A stretch of DNA of 64,000 nucleotides from Deroplatys truncata (Eukaryota; Arthropoda; Insecta; Mantodea; Mantidae). The notes beneath the pieces were generated by a model, which made no database searches, was not told the DNA's origin, and saw only the letters and a list, made by a program, of their open reading frames with translations. Below are positions 32,691 to 46,474 of this stretch, in pieces. A program made the position numbers and the translations under genes. Position 1 is the first letter of the stretch. Each line of letters begins with the position of its first letter. The stretch lies in assembly GCA_030765065.1 (NCBI GenBank), contig CM060978.1:58122421-58186420 (forward strand), read 5' to 3'.

Positions 32691-32858
32691 AAAGCCTGTC
32701 GTGAACTGATCAGCAATTTTTTTTGAACGTTGGATGGTAGTTTTCTTGAGTGGATAGAGAGATGTGGCGATATGAGATGCGGTGGCGAAAATGGGAACTA
32801 AACAAGGTGGTTGAGACAAGAGGTTTAAGGACGAGGAAATTTGGAGGTTAGTGGTGAA

Positions 32859-33032
32859 CATGGCGGTCGCAAGAGGTGTGGGTAAGGAGTTGCGGTGGTG
32901 AGAATGGGAACTAAAAGAAGATGGCGGTAGCAAGAGGTTAGAAGAGTAGATTTTGAGGTTAAAATAGTGGGAACTAAAAATGGCGGAGGGTCTGCGACAA
33001 GGAGATGCGGTGGGAACTAAACAAGATGGCGG
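32859..33032 (+). promoter_or_regulatory. Cluster of four ATGGCGG (YY1-like) motifs
   Basis: ATGGCGG occurs at about 32860, 32921, 32980 and 33025, three of them in the longer form ATGGCGGT(C/A)GCAAGAGG. AAGATGGCGG is the core recognised by the zinc-finger factor YY1 (Pho in flies). The clustering is repeated in each 1065 bp unit of the right arm. Confidence 0.45.
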
Positions 33033-33136
33033 TCGCAAGAGGAGGGTAAGGAGATTTGAGGTTACAGTACCAAAACACGAAAGGATATATTCCTACGCCA
33101 AGCAGGTCCGAAAAATAATTATGCGTGTGGTACTTA

Positions 33137-33700
33137 CCTGTTACCGGTGTGGATGCGTCACCAAAAGCGCGGCACGCGAGGCGGAAAAATAAAAGCAAAC
33201 TGTTTTTGAAAATGCTTAACCAGCTTTAAGATCAACCAACATCACTACGCACTGATATACCTAGGTTTTTAAAGCGGTACAGACACCCTTTGCAGAGGCG
33301 TAATTTAACTATACCAAAACCTGGTACTGGACCATCGTGATGGTCGCTAGCGTACGTAGGAGCAGGGTTCTCATAGCCGGTCGAAGCGGTCAAAAACGTG
33401 TACGACGTAGGTGTTCACAGTAGCTGCTGTCGAGTCAACCGTCGAGGTGTGAATAAACGAGATGTGTTCTCGCCGGCAATCTGGTTCGGAGATGTGAGCA
33501 GCGGCGAGGTGTTGTCTGTGCGGAGGTCGGAACTGAAAGAGGGAAAAGATGGGGAGCGAGGGATAAAAAGTGTAACAGAAAGTGACGTGTGAAGTTGTGA
33601 TTGGTGGGAATAAGAAGTGATTTTATTGGTGGAAAGGAGCAAATGAAAGTTGTTGATTGGTAAGAATAAGAGAGATTATGATTGGTGGAAACAAAAAGGT
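33137..33700 (-). promoter_or_regulatory. Inner promoter/first-exon-like block, left arm
   Basis: Mirror of 43210-43771. Minus strand, in order: four CCAAT boxes (33590-33690), TTTTTATCCC, initiator-like TCAGTTCC (about 33527), a roughly 395 bp noncoding stretch, then ACAGGTAAGTACC (donor-like, 33131-33141). Confidence 0.4.
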
Positions 33701-33984
33701 GTGGGAGTGGGGTATGTTGGAGGTGATGGGAAAGGTAAGTTTTGCTACCGACAAGATTTGCAAAAGCCTCTCCAGAACTCATCAGCAATTTCAGCAGACG
33801 ATGTGCGTGGCGATAGGCCCGCTGCGATGAAAGAGCTGCAAACTGCGCGATAATTTGAAAAATATTGGCCGCCGTGACGCATTGCGCGCGCGCGCGTTTA
33901 CCGTAAACCGTTACAGTTGCCATACTTATATTACCCGGCTTTCTTTTTTTCTTTTCTTTTTTTCTTTTTCTTTTTTTTACGTTT

Positions 33985-34910
33985 GTTTTTTAAAAAAAAA
34001 TAACTAGTTTTTCGGGGGTTTTCTCTGGTTGGTAGACGAATGCAAGCTCTTTCTGCTTTTTCACAGGTTTTCCCTGGTTGGTAGGCGTTTGCTGTAGTGG
34101 TTGACGAAGCCCTTTCTAATTTTCGAGGTTTTTTCAGGTTTTTCGTGGTTGTCCCTGCCCGGTAGGCAAATGATGAAGTTTTTCCTTGTCAGCGCACGGA
34201 TACTAGGCACATACTCGCACACACACACACACACACACACACGTTGCAGTTGCCATACTTATATTATTCGTCTTTTCCTTTTTTTCTTTTTGTTTTTTCG
34301 TTTTTTTAAAAAATAACTAGTTTTTGGAGGTTTTCTGCGGTTGGTAAACGAATGCAAGCTCTTTCTGCTTTTTCATAGGTTTTCCCTGGTTGGTAGGCGT
34401 TTTCTGTACTGGTTGACGAAGGCGTTTCTAATTTTCAGGTTTTCTCAGGTTTTTTAGCGGTTGTCCCTGCCCGGTAGGCAAATGATGAAGTTTTACCTTG
34501 TCGGCGCACGGATACTAGGCACGTACTCGCGCGCACACACACACACACAAACGTTGCAGTTGCCATACTTATATTATTCGACTTTTCCTTTTTTTTTTAA
34601 AATAACTAGTTTTTTTGGGAGTTTTCTGCGGTTGGTAAACGAATGCAAACTCTTTCTGCTTTTTCATAGGTTTTCCCTGGTTGGTAGGCGTTTTCTGTAG
34701 TGGGTGACGAAGCCGTTTCTAATTTTCGAGGTTTTCTCAGGTTTTTTAGCGGGTGTCCCTGTCCGGTAGGCAGATGATAAAGTTTTTCTATAATGTCGTC
34801 GTTTCGGCTTGTGGCGCACGGATACTAGGCACGTACTCGCGCACACACACACACACAGACAGACAGTCACACAGACAGGCACACACACACGGACATGTTT
34901 CCAAAAATGC
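33985..34910. repeat. Tandem SINE-body/(AC)n units, left arm
   Basis: Three units of roughly 300 bp. Each contains TTTTCCCTGGTTGGTAGGCG and CCCGGTAGGCA(A/G)ATGAT, then GCGCACGGATACTAGGCAC(A/G)T and an AC dinucleotide tract. The first two phrases resemble the SINE body at 8480. Further partial units sit near 35390 and 35960. Minus-strand copies are at 40830-42950. Confidence 0.75.
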
Positions 34911-36070
34911 CTTTTTTTTTTTTTTTTTTTTTGGGATTCAGGAGGTCTCAAAACGTGTATTTCCGGTAAAATCTCGGTATCGAATTTTTGGGTGGAATGC
35001 AATACTTCCCCTACTTACTATACGTAGTAGAGAAAAGTAAAAAAAAGTGTAAGTATTGTCAAATTTAAGGAAATAACAAGCAATATCTCGAAAACGGTTC
35101 ACTCAACAAAAGAAATGTATATGGCATAAGCTGTGTATTTTAACGCGATCTACATTTTTTGTGAAGTAAAATTTTGTCTATCTCTTATGGTTTCCCAGTT
35201 ATGCAAAAGGCGTTCACAATGAAGAATACTTTTGGAGACATTCCCAGAAAATTTGAGATATACATTTTATTTCTCACGACATTAACTTAAGCATATGATA
35301 TTTTTAACAAAATCGTTATAGCCATTTTTGAGAAAATTAAAAAAAAGTGTACTATCTTGTTTTCATGGGTTTACCAGATCGGTAAGCGTTAGAATACTCT
35401 TAGAGCTTTTTTTTCAGGTTTTCGCGGTTGTCCCTGTCCGGTAGGCAAATGATAAAGTTTTTCTATAATGTCGTCGTTTCGGCTTGTGGCGCACGCATAC
35501 TAGGCACGTACTCGCGCACACACACACACACAAACACACACACACAGACACACACACACGGACATGTTTCCAAAAATGCTTTTTTTTTAGGATTCAGGAG
35601 GTCTCAAAACGTGTATTTCCAGTGAAATCTCGGTATCGAATTTTTGGGTGGAATGCAATACTTCCCCTACTTACTATACGTAGTAGAGAAAGTAAAAAGT
35701 ATAAGTATTGGAAAATTTAAGGAAATAGCAAGCAATATCTCGAAAACGGTTCACTCGACAAAAGAAATGTATATGACATAAGTTGTGGATTTTAACGCGA
35801 TCTAGATTTTTTGTGTAGTAAAATTTTGTCTATATCATGACATTATCTTAAACATATGATATTTTCATCAAAATCGACATAGCCATTTTTGAGAAAATTA
35901 AAAAAGTGTACTATCTTGTTTTCATGGGTTTTCCAGGTCGGTAAGCGTTAGAATACTCTTAGAGCTTTTTTCAGGTTTTTTCGCGTTTTACCTGGCAGGT
36001 AGGCAGATGATAAAGTTTTTCTATAATGTCATCGTTTTGGCTTGTGGCGCACGGACACTAGGCACATACT

Positions 36071-36132
<62 letters not shown>

Positions 36133-36274
36133 CTAAAATAGTAGCGTATAAAAAAATTTAACAAACCGTAGATTTTCAAGAAAATTCCCACACCGCAAAC
36201 TACCCGTTTAGCGGGAGAAAGGGCATTATTTTTATTGTTTTAAAAATGGCTCTAACCCCTTTTGATTACGGTAC

Positions 36275-37411
<1,137 letters not shown>

Positions 37412-38383
37412 CTTCCAAAGATACGACACAGAGAGTTTCAAGAAAACCCCTCCACCCCAAACTACCCTTTACATGAACTATTTTCCGAAATGTTTTATTT
37501 TCTAAAATTGTTTCTGACGATTTTAATTACAACACCATATATTAAAGACATTTATATGAAAAATAAAATGTATATCTTGAATTTTGTGGAAATAGCCTGT
37601 GAAGTCCTCTTGATTCGGAAGAAATTTTCTATGATCTTGTATAACTGCTAAGGTTTGAGAAAAACATAGAATACAAAAAATTTAGATCTTTTTAAAAACA
37701 CACACACACTTTATTTGAAATAACTTTTTTGTGACGTCAGCCATTTCCGAAATATTTGTTATAAATGGTTCGAATTGTACAATGCTTAGCCATTCTACTT
37801 CACTTCTTTCAAACTGCTTAAAAATCATATAAATGAATGTATCACCTCATAATAAGCCTCTATATACGAAAAATGCTGAGTATTCAAAAAGTCAAGAAAT
37901 TCGATTTTCTAGCCCCTAGTGAGTGAAAAATCGCGTTTACTTCGCTTCTTTCAAACTGCTTCTACCCTTTACATGAACTATTTTCCGGAATGTTTTATTT
38001 TCTAAAACTGTCTCTGACGATTTTAATTACAACACCATATATTAAAGACATTTATATGAAAATAAAATGTATATCTTGAATTTTGTGCAAATAGCCTGTG
38101 AAGTCCTCTTGATTCGGAAGAAATTTTCTATGAACTTGTATAACTGCTAAGGTTTGAGCAAACACACACAATTTATTTGAAATAACTTTTTTGTGACGTC
38201 AGCCATTTTCGAGATATGTGTTATAAATGGTTGGAATTGTACAGTGCTTAGCCATTCTTTTTTAAAAGGCATGACGCTTTTCAGTTCTTGCTCACCATGT
38301 TGATGGAAAGAATTTAGAATTTTAAGACCAGTGTATAGCGTCCCTTTGGATGTCTAACGGTTGTGCAATGCAACCATTTCCCG

Positions 38384-39184
38384 GACCGGGTTTAACGTAA
38401 TTTGAGACTCTGTAAAGCCGGAAAAAAGCTTTGGCAACCTCCTCTGCTTGTGTCCTATAATTTCGAACGTAGGCTGCAAGGTGTCATCGCGACTTCCTCC
38501 GGGTTGTTGGTCCATCTTATCGTCCGAATGCACCGATCGCTCTTTCCCTGCAAAGTACTGCGGCTATTTTGTTTTTATTTTAAAATTATTTTTCGTCAAA
38601 TAGAACGATTTTGTAGAAAAACACACTATCGCTTTCGTTTCTAACTACGGGCTTTTGCTGTTCGCACAGGGTTTTTATAAGCTCGCTTATCGCAACCGTT
38701 GTTTCATCATTTGTGTCGAGTTAAATGCCTCGTTTCGCTAAAAAATTGTCTAGTTTTAAAAACTTAGAGTCATGCTGACACCAACCGCCACTGCACAATT
38801 CTCACCGCCGACATAAAGGTTGCATTTATTGTATTGCTGACGAATTTCCGCATCTCTCACCTTTCACTGTCATCAGCACACGGCTCTTTTGCGTGTAGCG
38901 CTGAATGCGAACGAGCTGACCTCAGTTATTCCTGATGTTATTAGTGCAATATTAAAACTATGAGTATCGTGTGTAGTGTTTTATGTTGTGCCAGTGCATA
39001 CGTGTTATGTAAAATGTATGAACTAAATACAATCAGCAGATACTTCCTTTCTAAGGAGTAACACCAACTGTTGAATATAAATTCTCAAAGTGCTCCGTTC
39101 GTACGACCTCTACCCTCTATTTCTTATAGGTGAGTACGAAAGTTTATTTTCATATCCACTTAATTTTAATCCGCATAAACTTTT
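38384..39184 (+). other. Unique 801 bp spacer at the palindrome centre
   Basis: Single-copy in the window and of ordinary base composition. The 80-residue frame at 38402-38644 is unrecognised. On the plus strand TTTTTATAAGC (about 38671) is TATA-like, and ATAGGTGAGTACG (about 39127-39139) is a good splice-donor match, so a transcript directed into the right arm is conceivable. There is no evidence for a protein. Confidence 0.6.
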
Positions 39185-40425
39185 CGGGAAATGGTTGCAT
39201 TGCACAACCGTTAGACATCCAAAGGGACGCTATACACTGGTCTTAAAATTCTAAATTCTTTCCATCAACATGGTGAGCAAGAACTGAAAAGCGTCATGCC
39301 TTTTAAAAAAGAATGGCTAAGCACTGTACAATTCCAACCATTTATAACACATATCTCGAAAATGGCTGACGTCACAAAAAAGTTATTTCAAATAAATTGT
39401 GTGTGTTTGCTCAAACCTTAGCAGTTATACAAGTTCATAGAAAATTTCTTCCGAATCAAGAGGACTTCACAGGCTATTTGCACAAAATTCAAGATATACA
39501 TTTTATTTTCATATAAATGTCTTTAATATATGGTGTTGTAATTAAAATCGTCAGAGACAGTTTTAGAAAATAAAACATTCCGGAAAATAGTTCATGTAAA
39601 GGGTAGAAGCAGTTTGAAAGAAGCGAAGTAAACGCGATTTTTCACTCACTAGGGGCTAGAAAATCGAATTTCTTGACTTTTTGAATACTCAGCATTTTTC
39701 GTATATAGAGGCTTATTATGAGGTGATACATTCATTTATATGATTTTTAAGCAGTTTGAAAGAAGTGAAGTAGAATGGCTAAGCATTGTACAATTCGAAC
39801 CATTTATAACAAATATTTCGGAAATGGCTGACGTCACAAAAAAGTTATTTCAAATAAAGTGTGTGTGTGTTTTTAAAAAGATCTAAATTTTTTGTATTCT
39901 ATGTTTTTCTCAAACCTTAGCAGTTATACAAGATCATAGAAAATTTCTTCCGAATCAAGAGGACTTCACAGGCTATTTCCACAAAATTCAAGATATACAT
40001 TTTATTTTTCATATAAATGTCTTTAATATATGGTGTTGTAATTAAAATCGTCAGAAACAATTTTAGAAAATAAAACATTTCGGAAAATAGTTCATGTAAA
40101 GGGTAGTTTGGGGTGGAGGGGTTTTCTTGAAACTCTCTGTGTCGTATCTTTGGAAGGTAATAATAATAATACACATAAATTGTGTGCTTTAACGTCCTTG
40201 TACAGTAAGGCTTCGTTTCCTACGGTTTAACAGTTGTACAAAAGACATTCACAATGAGACTACTTCACAGCAATTCCCAGAAAATTGAAGTTATACATTT
40301 TATTTGTCATGCAGATATCTTAAACATACCGAAGTTAAAAGAATGACGAGTTTTAGTGAGAAAGGTCTAAAGCTTTTAAACATTAAAATCAACATGCAAA
40401 CTTTGTAAATACACAACGCCACAAA

Positions 40426-40474
<49 letters not shown>

Positions 40475-40776
40475 ACATAAATTGTGTGCTTTAACGTCCT
40501 TGTACAGTAAGGCTTCGTTTCCTACGGTTTAACAGTTGCACAAAAGACATTCACAATGAGACTACTTCACAGCAATTCCCAGAAAATTGAAGTTATACAT
40601 TTTATTTGTCATGCAGATATCTTAAACATACCGTACCGTAATCAAAAGGGGTTAGAGCCATTTTTAAAACAATAAAAATAATGCCCTTTCTCCCGCTAAA
40701 CGGGTAGTTTGCGGTGTGGGAATTTTCTTGAAAATCTACGGTTTGTTAAATTTTTTTATACGCTACTATTTTAGTG

Positions 40777-40835
<59 letters not shown>

Positions 40836-43209
40836 GAGTATGTGCCTAGTGTCCGTGCGCCACAAGCCAAAACGATGACATTATAGAAAAACTTTATCAT
40901 CTGCCTACCTGCCAGGTAAAACGCGAAAAAACCTGAAAAAAGCTCTAAGAGTATTCTAACGCTTACCGACCTGGAAAACCCATGAAAACAAGATAGTACA
41001 CTTTTTTAATTTTCTCAAAAATGGCTATGTCGATTTTGATGAAAATATCATATGTTTAAGATAATGTCATGATATAGACAAAATTTTACTACACAAAAAA
41101 TCTAGATCGCGTTAAAATCCACAACTTATGTCATATACATTTCTTTTGTCGAGTGAACCGTTTTCGAGATATTGCTTGCTATTTCCTTAAATTTTCCAAT
41201 ACTTATACTTTTTACTTTCTCTACTACGTATAGTAAGTAGGGGAAGTATTGCATTCCACCCAAAAATTCGATACCGAGATTTCACTGGAAATACACGTTT
41301 TGAGACCTCCTGAATCCTAAAAAAAAAGCATTTTTGGAAACATGTCCGTGTGTGTGTCTGTGTGTGTGTGTTTGTGTGTGTGTGTGTGCGCGAGTACGTG
41401 CCTAGTATGCGTGCGCTACAAGCCGAAACGACGACATTATAGAAAAACTTTATCATTTGCCTACCGGACAGGGACAACCGCGAAAACCTGAAAAAAAAGC
41501 TCTAAGAGTATTCTAACGCTTACCGATCTGGTAAACCCATGAAAACAAGATAGTACACTTTTTTTTAATTTTCTCAAAAATGGCTATAACGATTTTGTTA
41601 AAAATATCATATGCTTAAGTTAATGTCGTGAGAAATAAAATGTATATCTCAAATTTTCTGGGAATGTCTCCAAAAGTATTCTTCATTGTGAACGCCTTTT
41701 GCATAACTGGGAAACCATAAGAGATAGACAAAATTTTACTTCACAAAAAATGTAGATCGCGTTAAAATACACAGCTTATGCCATATACATTTCTTTTGTT
41801 GAGTGAACCGTTTTCGAGATATTGCTTGTTATTTCCTTAAATTTGACAATACTTACACTTTTTTTTACTTTTCTCTACTACGTATAGTAAGTAGGGGAAG
41901 TATTGCATTCCACCCAAAAATTCGATACCGAGATTTTACCGGAAATACACGTTTTGAGACCTCCTGAATCCCAAAAAAAAAAAAAAAAAAAAAAGGCATT
42001 TTTGGAAACATGTCCGTGTGTGTGTGCCTGTCTGTGTGACTGTCTGTCTGTGTGTGTGTGTGTGTGCGCGAGTACGTGCCTAGTATCCGTGCGCCACAAG
42101 CCGAAACGACGACATTATAGAAAAACTTTATCATCTGCCTACCGGACAGGGACACCCGCTAAAAAACCTGAGAAAACCTCGAAAATTAGAAACGGCTTCG
42201 TCACCCACTACAGAAAACGCCTACCAACCAGGGAAAACCTATGAAAAAGCAGAAAGAGTTTGCATTCGTTTACCAACCGCAGAAAACTCCCAAAAAAACT
42301 AGTTATTTTAAAAAAAAAAAGGAAAAGTCGAATAATATAAGTATGGCAACTGCAACGTTTGTGTGTGTGTGTGTGCGCGCGAGTACGTGCCTTGTATCCG
42401 TGCGCCGACAAGGTAAAACTTCATCATTTGCCTACCGGGCAGGGACAACCGCTAAAAAACCTGAGAAAACCTGAAAATTAGAAACGCCTTCGTCAACCAG
42501 TACAGAAAACGCCTACCAACCAGGGAAAACCTATGAAAAAGCAGAAAGAGCTTGCATTCGTTTACCAACCGCAGAAAACCTCCAAAAACTAGTTATTTTT
42601 TAAAAAAACGAAAAAACAAAAAGAAAAAAAGGAAAAGACGAATAATATAAGTATGGCAACTGCAACGTGTGTGTGTGTGTGTGTGTGTGTGCGAGTATGT
42701 GCCTAGTATCCGTGCGCTGACAAGCAAAAACTTCATCATTTGCCTACCGGGCAGGGACAACCACGAAAAACCTGAAAAAACCTCGAAAATTAGAAAGGGC
42801 TTCGTCAACCACTACAGCAAACGCCTACCAACCAGGGAAAACCTGTGAAAAAGCAGAAAGAGCTTGCATTCGTCTACCAACCAGAGAAAACCCCCGAAAA
42901 ACTAGTTATTTTTTTTAAAAAACAAACGTAAAAAAAAGAAAAAGAAAAAAAGAAAAGAAAAAAAAGAAAGCCGGGTAATATAAGTATGGCAACTGTAACG
43001 GTTTACGGTAAACGCGCGCGCGCGCAATGCGTCACGGCGGCCAATATTTTTCAAGTTATCGCGCAGTTTGCAGCTCTTTCATCGCAGCGGGCCTATCGCC
43101 ACGCACATCGTCTGCTGAAATTGCTGATGAGTTCTGGAGAGGCTTTTGCAAATCTTGTCGGTAGCAAAACTTACCTTTCCCATCACCTCCAACATACCCC
43201 ACTCCCACA

Positions 43210-43771
43210 CCTTTTTGTTTCCACCAATCATAATCTCTCTTATTCTTACCAATCAACAACTTTCATTTGCTCCTTTCCACCAATAAAATCACTTCTTATT
43301 CCCACCAATCACAACTTCACACGTCACTTTCTGTTACACTTTTTATCCCTCGCTCCCCATCTTTTCCCTCTTTCAGTTCCGACCTCCGCACAGACAACAC
43401 CTCGCCGCTGCTCACATCTCCGAACCAGATTGCCGGCGAGAACACATCTCGTTTATTCACACCTCGACGGTTGACTCGACAGCAGCTACTGTGAACACCT
43501 ACGTCGTACACGTTTTTGACCGCTTCGACCGGCTATGAGAACCCTGCTCCTACGTACGCTAGCGACCATCACGATGGTCCAGTACCAGGTTTTGGTATAG
43601 TTAAATTACGCCTCTGCAAAGGGTATCTGTACCGCTTTAAAAACCTAGGTATATCAGTGCGTAGTGATGTTGGTTGATCTTAAAGCTGGTTAAGCATTTT
43701 CAAAAACAGTTTGCTTTTATTTTTCCGCCTCGCGTGCCGCGCTTTTGGTGACGCATCCACACCGGTAACAG
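43210..43771 (+). promoter_or_regulatory. Promoter/first-exon-like module, right arm copy 1
   Basis: CCAAT at 43224, 43249, 43280 and 43305 (spacing 25-31 bp). TTTTTATCC follows at about 43340, then TCAGTTCC with its A at 43375, matching the arthropod initiator TCAGTY about 30 bp downstream. ACAGGTAAGTACC at 43768-43780 is a strong donor, defining a 395 bp putative noncoding first exon. CTCTTTCAG could alternatively be read as a 3' splice site. Confidence 0.45.
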
Positions 43772-44274
43772 GTAAGTACCACACGCATAATTATTTTTCG
43801 GACCTGCTTGGCGTAGGAATATATCCTTTCGTGTTTTGGTACTGTAACCTCAAATCTCCTTACCCTCCTCTTGCGACCGCCATCTTGTTTAGTTCCCACC
43901 GCATCTCCTTGTCGCAGACCCTCCGCCATTTTTAGTTCCCACTATTTTAACCTCAAAATCTACTCTTCTAACCTCTTGCTACCGCCATCTTCCTTTAGTT
44001 CCCATTCTCACCACCGCACCTCCTTACCCCCCACCTCTTGCGACCGCCATGTTCACCACTAACCTCCAAATTTCCTCGTCCTTAAACCTCTTGTCTCAAC
44101 CACCTTGTTTAGTTCCCATTTTCGCCACCGCATCTCATATCGCTCCATCTCTCTATCCACTCAAGAAAACTACCATCCAACGTTCAAAAAATTGCTGATC
44201 AGTTCACGACAGGCTTTTGCAAATCTTGTTGCTAGCAAAACTTACCTTTCCCATCACCTCCAACATACCCCACT

Positions 44275-44836
44275 CCTTTTTCTTTCCACCAATCATAACC
44301 TCTCTTATTCTTACCAATCAACAACCTTCATTTGCTCCTTTCCACCAATAACATCACTTCTTATTCCCACCAATCACAACTTCACACGTCACTTTCTGTT
44401 ACACTTTTTATCCCTCGCTCCCCATCTTTTCCCTCTTTCAGTTCCGACCTCCGCACAGACAACACCTCGCCGCTGCTCACATCTCCGAACCAGATTGCCG
44501 GCGAGAACAGATCTCGTTTATTCACACCTCGACGGTTGACTCGACAGCAGCTACTGTGAACACCTACGTCGTACACGTTTTTGACCGCTTCGACCGGCTA
44601 TGAGAACCCTGCTCCTACGTACGCTAGCGACCATCACGATGGTCCAGTACCAGGTTTTGGTATAGTTAAATTACGCCTCTGCAAAGGGTGTCTGTACCGC
44701 TTTAAAAACCTAGGTATATCAGTGCGTAGTGATGTTGGTTGATCTTAAAGCTGGTTAAGCATTTTCAAAAACAGTTTGCTTTTATTTTTCCGCCTCGCGT
44801 GCCGCGCTTTTGGTGACGCATCCACACCGGTAACAG
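44275..44836 (+). promoter_or_regulatory. Promoter/first-exon-like module, right arm copy 2
   Basis: Same order of CCAAT boxes, TTTTTATCC, TCAGTTCC and ACAGGTAAGTACC as the module at 43210, displaced by 1065 bp and nearly identical. This makes the promoter-like sequence a tandem monomer. Confidence 0.45.
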
Positions 44837-45339
44837 GTAAGTACCACACGCATAATTATTTTTCGGACCTGCTTGGCGTAGGAATATATCCTTTCGTGTT
44901 TTGGTACTGTAACCTCAAATCTCCTTACCCTCCTCTTGCGACCGCCATCTTGTTTAGTTCCCACCGCATCTCCTTGTCGCAGACCCTCCGCCATTTTTAG
45001 TTCCCACTATTTTAACCTCAAAATCTACTCTTCTAACCTCTTGCTACCGCCATCTTCTTTTAGTTCCCATTCTCACCACCGCAACTCCTTACCCACACCT
45101 CTTGCGACCGCCATGTTCACCACTAACCTCCAAATTTCCTCGTCCTTAAACCTCTTGTCTCAACCACCTTGTTTAGTTCCCATTTTCGCCACCGCATCTC
45201 ATATCGCCACATCTCTCTATCCACTCAAGAAAACTACCATCCAACGTTCAAAAAAAATTGCTGATCAGTTCACGACAGGCTTTTGCAAATCCTGTTGCTA
45301 GCAAAACTTACCTTTCCCATCACCTCCAACATACCCCAC

Positions 45340-45560
45340 TCCTTTTTCTTTCCACCAATCATAACCTCTCTTATTCTTACCAATCAACAACCTTCATTTG
45401 CTCCTTTCCACCAATAACATCACTTCTTATTCCCACCAATCACAACTTCACACGTCACTTTCTGTTACACTTTTTATCCCTCGCTCCCCCATATTTTCCC
45501 TCTTTCAGTCCCGACCTCCGCACAGACAACACCTCGCCACCCAGCTCCTCTCCATCACGC
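45340..45560 (+). promoter_or_regulatory. Outermost promoter-like block, right arm
   Basis: CCAAT cluster and TCAGTCCC initiator-like site, but the following sequence diverges after ACACCTCGCC into a C/T-rich stretch leading to the tip. A start here would transcribe outward through the tip into flanking DNA. Confidence 0.35.
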
Positions 45561-45683
45561 AACCTCCATACTCCTCCATCTTCCTTCCTTCATCTTCCAC
45601 CCAAATTAACGAACCAATCAAAACACTCCACGTCACTTCCTCTTCTTCCTTCACCTTACCCTAATCCTCAATTCTTTCAACTC

Positions 45684-45832
45684 GTCCCGGATGAACCAAT
45701 TGCAATAACGATAATCCTACCGCTCAGGGCGCTTTTCAAACTTACCGCCGCCGCCGTCGCACGCACCGACACTAGCGACACCAGCGCCCCTAGCGGCAGG
45801 ATTATCGTTAAAACAATTGGCTCATCCGGGAC
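45684..45832. repeat. 149 bp mini inverted repeat at right tip
   Basis: Mirror of 32142-32290, beginning GTCCCGGATGAACCAATTG and ending with the reverse complement of GTCCCGGATGAGCCAATTG. Confidence 0.9.
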
Positions 45833-45842
45833 TAATACTACT

Positions 45843-45990
45843 CACCTTGCATCTACAATAAAATTAGCAATAAGATTGACATCTCGATATCTCGATTAAC
45901 ATGAAGCACATGGAGAATAAGCGTTTGTAAAAATAGTTTGTACAAGTGTAGAGAAAGTCCTGTGAGTGTAACACATCAGATTTTTTTACA
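45843..45990 (+). repeat. Family A repeat, right part of the split copy
   Basis: CACCTTGCATCTACAATAAA is the second CACCTT, continuing the host repeat. It then runs through GCGTTTGTAAAAATAGTTTG and GTGTAGAGAAAGTCCTGTG. Confidence 0.85.
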
Positions 45991-45999
45991 AAGTTTTAT

Positions 46000-46145
46000 T
46001 TTGCTATCTATTTTAATCGAGATTAATCTTTCAGGAAATAAAACATTATACAGGTTATTATTGATACGAAGGGAATAGCAATGGTAAATGTTTAAAAAGT
46101 GGAGGCTATATGCCGGTCTTAAGGACACTTGGTAGGTGTTTGAGT
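46000..46145 (-). repeat. Family A fragment, diverged subfamily
   Basis: TATTTTAATCGAGATTAATC, TACGAAGGGAATAGCAATGG and GGCTATATGCCGGTCTTAAG match the distal third of older copies. Confidence 0.5.
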
Positions 46146-46470
46146 TCAAAAACTTGATTTTTTGTTGTAATGGAATATAAATGCTATAAGGAGACATTCC
46201 TATGTACCGTTGTTGTTAATGAACCTTTAAGGGCCTTATGATCCAGAAATGTTATAGTATATTGAAATGTAACAATGTGCTCACCTTGTTGCTTTTTGCC
46301 ATTTACCGATAAGTTTCATTTTTTAAGCTTCAGGTAGGTACACGTTTCTCAAAATATATTTAATTTAGAAATTTGAAATGTTTTGTGCTTGTACAGAATA
46401 TTTAGCTGCATTAGGGGGTTAAAGATTATGATATTAAATTGCATGATTTCCATGAACCAATTATAAATAT
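46146..46470. other. Unassigned DNA
   Basis: Nothing recognised. Confidence 0.35.
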
Positions 46471-46474
46471 AAAA

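Larger units (their letters stand above)
43140..45550 (+). repeat. 1065 bp tandem units, right arm
   Basis: Homologous blocks start at about 43140, 44205 and 45270. The first two are complete 1065 bp units, and the third is partial and runs into the tip. Each carries CCAAT boxes, an initiator-like site, a donor-like site and the ATGGCGG cluster. The left arm has one complete unit plus the partial one. Confidence 0.9.
39185..45842 (-). repeat. Right arm of the giant palindrome
   Basis: 6658 bp, the reverse complement of the left arm. Differences: fewer 300 bp/(TTA)n units (40158-40640), one extra 1065 bp promoter-bearing unit (43140-45269 holds two), and occasional single-base changes (for example near 41415, 42390, 42726). 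Long frames such as 45258-45899 are mirrored Pro/Ser/Thr-rich translations without motifs. Confidence 0.9.

Noticed and set aside
32102-32716. 204-residue minus frame and its 213-residue mirror at 45258-45899
   Set aside because: Pro/Ser/Thr-rich translation of the palindrome tip and promoter block, with other frames open over the same bases and no domain. It differs at its C-terminus only because of the flank, so it is not a gene.
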